Shown: one piece after another, positions 58,191-64,000 of the stretch
How positions within the stretch are numbered: the first letter of the stretch is position 1
Layout of the letters: each line of letters starts with the position of its first letter
Origin: an uncultured Clostridia bacterium
Lineage (GTDB): Bacteria > Bacillota > Clostridia > Christensenellales > Aristaeellaceae
Direction of reading: 5' to 3'
DNA: 64,000 nucleotides
Assembly: GCA_934636105.1 (NCBI GenBank)
Contig: CAKTZR010000009.1
Location: 1-64,000 of the forward strand
Notes under the pieces: model-generated
Seen by the model: the letters and a program-made list of their open reading frames with translations, nothing else
Told to the model about the DNA's origin: nothing
The model's database searches: none
Program-made: the position numbers and the translations under genes

Positions 58191-60551
58191 GTGGCAGAAA
58201 ACGAAAACAGAGACTTGAATAAGCCGAATCAGAATCAAAATCAGAATAACAGCAATAACCAGAGCGCGAATCATGCGGATCAGCCCCAGCGCGCGCTGCG
58301 CCGCCGTCCGATGCCCAGAAGAAACGCCGCCGCCAAGCCGGCCGCCGAAAACGGAGCGCAGACGACCGCCGCCGCGCCGCGGAAGCCGCGCATGCCCAGA
58401 AAGCCGCGCGCCCAGCAGCCTCAAAATGCCGAACAGGCGGCGGATAAGCCGCAGGAGGCCGCGAAGCCGCGCCGCCCGCGCATGCCGCGCAAGCCGGTGA
58501 ACCCGACGGCCGCTCCCGCGGTAAGCGGCGAAACGCAGGCAGCCGCGCAGGCCCCGCGCACGCCGAGAACGAACAGCCGCACCCGCACCGCCCGGCCGCG
58601 CACGACTGCGGCGGCCAACGGCGCAAGCAGCGTGCCGCAGCAGCAGGCCGCCAAGCCCATGCAACCGCGCCGCAACCCGCCGCGCCCGCGCGTGAACAGC
58701 GCCCAGGCGGCGGAACGTCCGCACACCGCAAGCCCCCGTCCGGCGGATCGCCCGCAGACGGGCCTGCGCCGCCGCATCGTCGCGCCGGTTGCGCTGGAGG
58801 AAAAGCCCTGCATCTCGCAGACCCTGCAATGGGTCGGCAAGAAGCCGCCGACGATGCGCTCCCGCGCCAGCGAGCATCCCAGCCGCGCGACGCTGCGCAT
58901 GATCCCGCTGGGCGGCATGTGCGAAATCGGCAAGAACATGACGGCTTATGAATACGGCAACGACATCATCATTGTCGATTGCGGCCAGATTTTCCCGGAT
59001 GAAACCATGCCGGGCGTGGACGCCGTCATCCCGGATTTCACCTATGTGCTGCAAAACCGCGACCGCGTGCGCGGCATCTTCATCACCCACGGCCACGAGG
59101 ATCACATCGGCGGTCTGCCCTACCTGATGCGCGAGTTCCGCGCGCCGATTTACGGCGGCCGCATGACCATCGAGCTGCTCAAGTATAAGCTCGACGACCG
59201 CGTGCCGGGGCTGACCAAGAGCTGCGAACTGCACGTCGTCGAAGCGGGCGAAACCATCCGTTCCGGCTGCTTCTCCGTGGAGTTCATCCATGTGAATCAC
59301 TCCATCGCGGATGCGTTCATGTTCGCCATCCGCACGCCGATCGGCATCATCATGCACTCCGGCGACTTCAAGATTGATTACACGCCCATCAACGGCGCGA
59401 TCATGGATCTTCAGCGCATTGCGCAGATCGGCCGAGAAGGCGTGCTGCTCTTTGTCTGCGAATCCACGAACATTGAGGTGCCGGGCTTCTCCAAGAGCGA
59501 GCGCCACGTCGGCGAATCGATGGCCGATATGTTTAAGGATGCGAAGGGCCGCATCTTTGTGGCGACGTTCTCCTCCAACACGTCCCGTTTGCAGCAGATT
59601 TTCACCGCCGCCGAGCGCCATGGGCGCAAAGTTGCGCTGGTCGGCCGCAGCATGCTCAACGTGTTCAACGCCGCCAACAATCTGGGCTACATCCAGAAGA
59701 AACCGGATACGCTGATCGAGATCTCCCAAGTGGACAACTATCCGCCGGAGCAGGTTGTCATCATCTCCACCGGCTCCCAGGGCGAGCCGATGAGCGCGCT
59801 GACCCGCATTGCGTTCTCCAACCATCGTGAAATCGAGATTCAGCCGGGCGACACCGTGATTATCTCCGCGACCCCGATTCCGGGCAACGAGAAGCCGATT
59901 TACAAGGTCATCAACGAGCTTTACCGCCGCGGCGCGAAGGTGTATTATTCCGCGCTGGCGGATGTGCATGTTTCCGGCCACGCCTCGCAGGAGGAAATCA
60001 AGCTGGTGCACGCGCTCGTCCGCCCGAAATTCTTCATTCCGGCGCACGGCGAAACCCGCATGCTCTATCAGCACGCGGAGCTGGCGCACAAGCTGGGCGT
60101 GCCGTTTGAAAACATTTTCATTCTGGCTAACGGCGATATCTTTGAAATTTCTAAGGGCTCGGCGCGCGTGACCGGCTTCACCAACGGCGATGCGGTGCTC
60201 ATCGACGGCGCTTCCGTCGGCGAGGTGGATAACAGCGTGCTGCGCGAGCGCAAGCTGCTCTCCGACGACGGCGTGGTGGCCATTTCGCTGGCCGTCAGCA
60301 AGAAGACCGGCGAGATGGTGGCTCAGCCTGTGGTCAGCGCGATGGGCTTCCTTTACGACAGCGAACACGCCAAGATCGAAGCGGCCTGCCGCCAGCACGC
60401 GGCGAACGCCGTCGCCCGCATCGCCGCCAGCGGCAAGAAGGTGCAGGAGGCGGTTTCCTCCGGCCAGCTGCAGGGCCAGCTGCGCTCCTTCCTCTATGAG
60501 CGCACCAAGCGCCGCCCGGTCGTGATGATTAACTTGATTGAGGTTGAGTAA
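58191..60551 (+). CDS. Ribonuclease J with long disordered N-terminus
   Basis: A 786-aa RNase, about 230 residues longer than the usual 555. Residues 1-230 are Pro/Arg/Ala/Gln-rich repeats (units such as RRPRMPRKP and QNQNNSNNQS) and look disordered and RNA-binding. The core starts LRMIPLGGMCEIGKNMTAYEYG. It has the metallo-beta-lactamase motif THGHEDHIGGLPYL (about residue 297), the beta-CASP motifs, and RPKFFIPAHGETRMLYQHAELA. It cleaves and degrades mRNA 5' to 3' and matures rRNA. GTG 58191 is chosen because AAAGGAAA precedes it. An rRNA methyltransferase follows after 1 bp, forming an RNA-metabolism operon. J1 versus J2 cannot be told. Confidence 0.94.
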   Translation: MAENENRDLNKPNQNQNQNNSNNQSANHADQPQRALRRRPMPRRNAAAKPAAENGAQTTAAAPRKPRMPRKPRAQQPQNAEQAADKPQEAAKPRRPRMPRKPVNPTAAPAVSGETQAAAQAPRTPRTNSRTRTARPRTTAAANGASSVPQQQAAKPMQPRRNPPRPRVNSAQAAERPHTASPRPADRPQTGLRRRIVAPVALEEKPCISQTLQWVGKKPPTMRSRASEHPSRATLRMIPLGGMCEIGKNMTAYEYGNDIIIVDCGQIFPDETMPGVDAVIPDFTYVLQNRDRVRGIFITHGHEDHIGGLPYLMREFRAPIYGGRMTIELLKYKLDDRVPGLTKSCELHVVEAGETIRSGCFSVEFIHVNHSIADAFMFAIRTPIGIIMHSGDFKIDYTPINGAIMDLQRIAQIGREGVLLFVCESTNIEVPGFSKSERHVGESMADMFKDAKGRIFVATFSSNTSRLQQIFTAAERHGRKVALVGRSMLNVFNAANNLGYIQKKPDTLIEISQVDNYPPEQVVIISTGSQGEPMSALTRIAFSNHREIEIQPGDTVIISATPIPGNEKPIYKVINELYRRGAKVYYSALADVHVSGHASQEEIKLVHALVRPKFFIPAHGETRMLYQHAELAHKLGVPFENIFILANGDIFEISKGSARVTGFTNGDAVLIDGASVGEVDNSVLRERKLLSDDGVVAISLAVSKKTGEMVAQPVVSAMGFLYDSEHAKIEAACRQHAANAVARIAASGKKVQEAVSSGQLQGQLRSFLYERTKRRPVVMINLIEVE

Positions 60552-60552
60552 G

Positions 60553-61737
60553 ATGGAAAATCTTCCGATTGTTCATGTCATCAACGGACGGCAGAAGAAG
60601 CTGCTGCAGGGCCATCCGTGGGTATACGGCAACGAAATTGAGCGCGTGGAGGGCGAAATCGAGGACGGCGGTCTGGTGACGGTCGTTGATTTCCGCGGGC
60701 GCTATATGGGCACGGGCTTCTATAACAGCAAATCGCTCATCACCGTGCGCCTGCTGACGCATCGGCAGGAGGAAATCACCGACGAGCTGATCGCTTCCCG
60801 CGTGAGGGCGGCCTGCGAATACCGCCGCTTTGTGATGAGCCGTCCGGGCACGGATTCCTGCCGCCTGATTTATGGTGAAGCCGACCGCCTGCCGGGCGTG
60901 ATTGCCGACCGCTTCGGCGGGGTGATCGTGCTGCAGGTGCTGGCGCTGGGCATGGAGCGGTTCACGCAGGTGATCGCCGACGCGCTGCTTGCGTGCGAGA
61001 AGCCGGACTGCCTGCTGCTGCAAAACGACGACGCGATCCGCCGCAAGGAGGGCATGGAGTGCTTCACCCGCGTGCTCTACGGCACGCTGCCGAAGGAAAA
61101 CATCATCCGCGAGAACGGAATCAAGCTGGCGGTGGATGTGCTCGGCGGGCAGAAGACAGGTTACTTCCTTGATCAGAAGGACAATCATCTGTTCGTGCGC
61201 CAGTTCTGCAAGGATGCGCGCGTGCTGGATTGCTTCTCCTATATCGGCGCGTTTGCGCTCAACGCGGCGGCCGCCGGGGCGAAGGATGTGACGGCGGTGG
61301 ATATCAGCGAAGCCGCCGTGCAGCTGATTGAAAAGAACGCCGCGCTCAACGGAGCGAACATCACCGCCGTCTGCGCGAACTGCTTTGATTTCCTGCGCGC
61401 GCAGGTCAAGGCAGGCGAAAAATATGACGTGGTGGTGCTCGATCCGCCTGCGTTCACCAAGGCGCACGCCAATATGGCCAGCGCCTGCCGCGGCTACAAA
61501 GAGATTGCGCTTTCCGCGATGCGCCTGCTTCCGGCGGGCGGCGTGCTGGCGACGCATTCCTGCTCGTATCACATGCCGGAGGAGGTCTTCGTGAACACGG
61601 TGCTCTCCGCCGCGCAAGACCTGCATCGGCAGGTGCGCATCATCACCCTGCGCCGTCAGGATATCGACCATCCGGTGCTGGCCGGATACCCGGAAAGCCA
61701 CTACCTCAAGAGCCTGTGGCTGCAAATGCTGGATTGA
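60553..61737 (+). CDS. Class I SAM-dependent rRNA methyltransferase (RlmI/RlmCD-like)
   Basis: A 394-aa cytoplasmic enzyme. An N-terminal PUA domain (residues about 1-75, KKLLQGHPWVYGNEIERVEGEIEDGGLVTVVDFRGRYMGTGFYN) precedes a central region and the Rossmann methyltransferase (GQKTGYFLDQKDNHLFVRQFC, VLDCFSYIGAFALNAAAAGAKDVTAVD). The motif VVLDPPAFTK and a later Cys (THSCSYHM) fit m5C-type chemistry, as in RlmI, which modifies 23S rRNA. The exact target base is uncertain. The ATG sits 1 bp after the RNase J stop and is translationally coupled. Confidence 0.9.
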   Translation: MENLPIVHVINGRQKKLLQGHPWVYGNEIERVEGEIEDGGLVTVVDFRGRYMGTGFYNSKSLITVRLLTHRQEEITDELIASRVRAACEYRRFVMSRPGTDSCRLIYGEADRLPGVIADRFGGVIVLQVLALGMERFTQVIADALLACEKPDCLLLQNDDAIRRKEGMECFTRVLYGTLPKENIIRENGIKLAVDVLGGQKTGYFLDQKDNHLFVRQFCKDARVLDCFSYIGAFALNAAAAGAKDVTAVDISEAAVQLIEKNAALNGANITAVCANCFDFLRAQVKAGEKYDVVVLDPPAFTKAHANMASACRGYKEIALSAMRLLPAGGVLATHSCSYHMPEEVFVNTVLSAAQDLHRQVRIITLRRQDIDHPVLAGYPESHYLKSLWLQMLD

Positions 61738-61759
61738 TTTTGAAATGAATATGAAAAGC

Positions 61760-61799
61760 GCCCGCGAAACGGTGAAAAGGCCGAATCGCGGGCGATTTT
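61760..61799 (+). terminator. Terminator of the RNase J operon
   Basis: GCCCGCGA (61760-61767) and TCGCGGGC (61786-61793), then GATTTTG. Confidence 0.7.
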
Positions 61800-61805
61800 G
61801 TATGC

Positions 61806-61840
61806 AAAAAACCGGGAAGGGCGCGAACCCTTCCCGGTTT
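61806..61840 (-). terminator. Terminator of the uronate operon
   Basis: AAACCGGGAAGGG and CCCTTCCCGGTTT form a perfect 13-bp stem with a T6 run on the minus strand, 16 bp after the aldolase stop. Confidence 0.88.
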
Positions 61841-61855
61841 GAATATACAGGCTGC

Positions 61856-62812
61856 TTACTTCTGCACGAGGTGAATCGCAAAGCCCGCGATCTCGTCCTT
61901 GAGGTAGATCGCCTTGAGCTGGCCATCCTTCACGCTGGCGCTCGCCGGATCGAACTCGAAGCCCTGACGCTCCAGATACGCCTGCGCGCGCGTGATGAAG
62001 TTGGTCTTGATGCCGATGTGGCCCTTCGTGCCGCGGAACGGGGTCTTCATGACCTCGATGCCCGTGCCGGCGAAGATGGAGCTGTTGCCGACCTTCATCG
62101 TCCAGCCCAGCAGCTTGCACAGCTTGGTTGCGGTATCCATGGCTTCGGCCTCGTCGGCGCTGTTGATGCCCACGTGCGCGATCTCCAGGCCCAGCATCAG
62201 CTGCACGGCGGAGGAGGTCAGGGCGCGAATGCGATTCCAATCCTTGGCCTTCACAGCGTCGCCCGGCACCATCCAGCTGCCGCCGCAGCAGATGATCTTG
62301 TTGAAGGAGAGGTAATCCAGCAGGTTTTTCTCGTTGACGCCGCCGGTGGGCATGAACTTCATATCCACATACGGAGCCGCGATGGACTTGATGTACTTCA
62401 GGCCGCCCGCCGCTTCAGCCGGGAAGAATTTGACGGTCTTCAGGCCCAGGGAGAGCGCAACCTCGATGTCGCTCGGATTGGCCGTGCCGGGGCAGACCGG
62501 GATGCCGATCTCCTGGCAGTGCTTGACGGTGGTCGGGTTCAGACCCGGGGAGACGATGAACTTCGCGCCCGCGGCGACCGCACGATCCACCTGCTCACAG
62601 GTGAGCACGGTGCCCGCGCCGACGACCATATCCGGGAACGCTTCAGTCATGTTCTTGATCGCGTCCGCGGCGGCGGCAGTGCGGAAGGTGACTTCCGCGC
62701 ACGGCAGGCCGCCGTCAATCAGCGCCTGCGCCAGCGGCACGGCGTCCGCCGCGTCGTTGATGGCGATAACCGGCACGATGCCGATTCGAGAAAGCTGTTC
62801 CATCATATCCAT
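61856..62812 (-). CDS. KDPG/KHG aldolase with C-terminal VOC-like domain
   Basis: A 318-aa protein, about 110 residues longer than ordinary KDPG aldolase. The N-terminal TIM barrel (about 1-210) has AEVTFRT with the catalytic Glu, VVGAGTVLTCEQ, CPGTANPSDIEVAL and the Schiff-base lysine region LKTVKFFPAEAAGG. It cleaves 2-keto-3-deoxy-6-phosphogluconate to pyruvate and glyceraldehyde-3-phosphate. The tail (about 212-318, LGLEIAHVGINSADEAEAMDTATKLCKLLGW to KAIYLKDEIAGFAIHLVQK) resembles a VOC/glyoxalase module. AGGAGG precedes ATG 62812. Last gene of a uronate operon with uxaC and a KdgF-like cupin. Confidence 0.9.
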   Translation of the reverse strand: MDMMEQLSRIGIVPVIAINDAADAVPLAQALIDGGLPCAEVTFRTAAAADAIKNMTEAFPDMVVGAGTVLTCEQVDRAVAAGAKFIVSPGLNPTTVKHCQEIGIPVCPGTANPSDIEVALSLGLKTVKFFPAEAAGGLKYIKSIAAPYVDMKFMPTGGVNEKNLLDYLSFNKIICCGGSWMVPGDAVKAKDWNRIRALTSSAVQLMLGLEIAHVGINSADEAEAMDTATKLCKLLGWTMKVGNSSIFAGTGIEVMKTPFRGTKGHIGIKTNFITRAQAYLERQGFEFDPASASVKDGQLKAIYLKDEIAGFAIHLVQK

Positions 62813-62887
62813 GATTGTTTTCCTCCTCATGTATGCTTTTCTGTATGATGCAATCCGCGCGCCCGAAGACGGCGGAAGGCTGCAAAA

Positions 62888-63217
62888 TTATTTGACGAAA
62901 TCCTCGCGCATCGGGGTGAAGATATCCAGCAGCGTGCCGGCCTTCACGCAGGCGCAGCCGTGAACCTTGCCGCCGTCCACCACGATGGAATCACCCTTTT
63001 TCATCGTGCGGGTAACGCCTTCGATGGTGTAGGTAAATTCGCCGTCCAGCACGTAGGAAATCTGCGAATGCGGATGGGTGTGCGCCGCGCCGACCGCGCC
63101 GGTGTCGAAGCCGACCTCGACGAGCATCACGTTTTCGTTGTAAGCGCGGATTTTGCGGCGCTGGCCGCCGCCCAGCTCAATCCACTGAGGTTCTTCATTT
63201 TTGATAAGCGGATTCAA
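62888..63217 (-). CDS. kdgF: KdgF-like cupin
   Basis: A 109-aa single-domain cupin. Metal-binding histidines lie in AAHTHPHSQISYVLDGEFTYTIEG and in GKVHGCACV. KdgF enzymes open and ketonise unsaturated uronates released from pectin or alginate, and are this size. The operon context with uronate isomerase and KDPG aldolase supports the call, though a generic sugar-binding cupin is possible. The start is TTG 63217 with GGGAGA ahead of it. The 89-bp gap upstream contains a stem TTCGCCC/GGGCGAA. Confidence 0.75.
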   Translation of the reverse strand: MNPLIKNEEPQWIELGGGQRRKIRAYNENVMLVEVGFDTGAVGAAHTHPHSQISYVLDGEFTYTIEGVTRTMKKGDSIVVDGGKVHGCACVKAGTLLDIFTPMREDFVK

Positions 63218-63246
63218 TTCGAAACATCTCCCAATCTTATGCTTCG

Positions 63247-63294
63247 TTTCGCCCGCGTTCGCATCGCTTTGGGGACGTGCAGACGTGGGCGAAG
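63247..63294 (-). repeat. Intercistronic hairpin in the uronate operon
   Basis: TTCGCCCGCGT (63247-63257) and ACGTGGGCGAA (63284-63294) can pair with one mismatch between the uxaC and cupin genes. It may affect mRNA stability or the level of downstream expression. Confidence 0.45.
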
Positions 63295-63306
63295 GTCAAA
63301 GAGGTC

Positions 63307-64000
63307 TTAGACCTCCATGCCGAAATACTCGACCGCGTTGTTGTAGCAGATGCCGCGCACCAGCTCGCCCAGCGTGTCGTAATCCTCCGGATATTCGCCG
63401 TTCTCGACCCACTTGCCGATCATGTTGCACAGGATCCGGCGGAAGTACTCGTGGCGCGGGTAGGAGATGAAGGAGCGGGAGTCCGTCAGCATGCCGACGA
63501 AGCGGCCCAGCAGACCCAGCGACGCCAGCGCGTGCATCTGGTCTTCCATGCCGTATTTCTGGTCGCAGAACCACCAGCCGGAACCGAACTGAATCTTGCC
63601 CGGAATGCCGTCGCCCTGGAAGTTGCCCAGCATCGTGCCGATGACGTAGTTGTCCTTCGGATTCAGGCAGTAGAGGATGGTCTTGGGCAGGTTGCCCAGG
63701 CGCTCCTCCTCGGCCAACAGCTTGGAGAGGTTCTCCGCGATGCAGGTGTCGTCGATGGAGTCAAAGCCCACGTCCGGGCCGTACTTCTCGAACATGCGCG
63801 GGTTGTTGTTGCGCATCGCGCCGATGTGATACTGCTGTGCCCAGCCGCGCGCCTTGTACATGCGCGCCAGCTCGACGAGCACATAGGTCTTATAGGATGC
63901 GACTTCCGCCTCGGTCAGCGGCGCGCCGCTCATGGCCTTGCGGAAGGCTTCGCCCGCGATATGCGTGCTCGGCACGCCGTAGGGCACGGTGTCCAGCGCG
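63307..64000 (-). CDS. uxaC: Uronate isomerase, C-terminal half (cut by window edge)
   Basis: About 231 codons of a reading frame that is still open at the right edge, so the 5' part lies outside. Recognisable uronate isomerase sequence includes WAQQYHIGAMRNNNPRMFEKYGPDVGFDSIDD, LPKTILYCLNPKDNYVIGTMLGNFQ, KIQFGSGWWFCDQKYGMEDQMHALASLGLLGRFVGMLTDSRSFISYPRHEYFRRILCNMIG. Full-length UxaC is about 465 aa. It converts glucuronate or galacturonate to fructuronate or tagaturonate. It is upstream of the cupin and aldolase genes on the same strand. Confidence 0.93.
   Translation of the reverse strand, partial: ALDTVPYGVPSTHIAGEAFRKAMSGAPLTEAEVASYKTYVLVELARMYKARGWAQQYHIGAMRNNNPRMFEKYGPDVGFDSIDDTCIAENLSKLLAEEERLGNLPKTILYCLNPKDNYVIGTMLGNFQGDGIPGKIQFGSGWWFCDQKYGMEDQMHALASLGLLGRFVGMLTDSRSFISYPRHEYFRRILCNMIGKWVENGEYPEDYDTLGELVRGICYNNAVEYFGMEV

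Overview
The window is GC-rich (by eye well above 50%) and compactly coded on both strands. It looks like chromosome from an anaerobic Gram-positive of the class Clostridia. The evidence is RNase J, an XpaC/TelA pair, a LytR-CpsA-Psr (LCP) protein, a type III glutamine synthetase, AddA, a foldase lipoprotein, preQ1-I and yybP-ykoY riboswitches, and near-consensus sigma-A promoters, nearly all with 17-bp spacers. A Christensenellales-like lineage is my guess from gene style only. I see no phage, IS transposase, CRISPR array or tRNA. Two short palindromic (MITE-like) elements and a family of small hairpin repeats are present.

Layout. 1-570: the left edge reads like the last bases of a 5S rRNA gene, followed by its terminator, a 5S-like structured remnant and a tiny gene. 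572-6548: a secreted PepSY-like protein, an orphan sensor kinase with a secreted Q/N/P-rich protein behind it, an SH3-like secreted protein and a Nudix hydrolase. 6602-13229 (minus): a decayed hybrid kinase, then a surface-modification operon (two SGNH-like paralogs flanking an MBOAT acyltransferase, and a VanY-type carboxypeptidase), then murA. 13635-17636: glnN-glmS, linking ammonia assimilation to amino-sugar synthesis. 17880-26471: a LysR regulator, a lipoprotein carrying both parvulin-like and cyclophilin domains, riboswitch-controlled queT, an RpiB-family isomerase, a secreted FMN/FAD reductase divergent from a shortened LysR gene, and a transglutaminase-like protein. 26526-36323: addA, a secreted lipoprotein, an envelope-stress operon (XpaC, TelA, LemA-like, small membrane protein, TPM) and an ECF sigma/anti-sigma pair.

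36382-48135: metal and drug transport. A CaCA exchanger has a yybP-ykoY (Mn2+) leader, and two MarR-MATE modules each carry visible operators. mgtE has a leader containing a short ORF and a terminator. A class II UvrA and a second FMN/FAD reductase follow. 48315-53185 (minus): a MacB-like ABC efflux operon ending in a TetR regulator. 53533-57849: a frameshifted PNPOx/ferredoxin gene, an SH3-like secreted protein with a second XpaC, an AI-2E family protein and an LCP protein. 58191-61737: RNase J with a long disordered N-terminus plus an RlmI-like rRNA methyltransferase. 61856-64000 (minus): a uronate-catabolism operon (uxaC cut by the window edge, a kdgF-like cupin, and KDPG aldolase fused to a VOC-like domain).

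The strongest leads are the mgtE leader with its short ORF and terminator, the dual-PPIase lipoprotein, the XpaC-TelA-LemA-TPM operon, the competing-arm leader of the ABC operon, and the stop-codon-associated hairpin repeats. All homology statements are from motif recognition by eye; no search was run.
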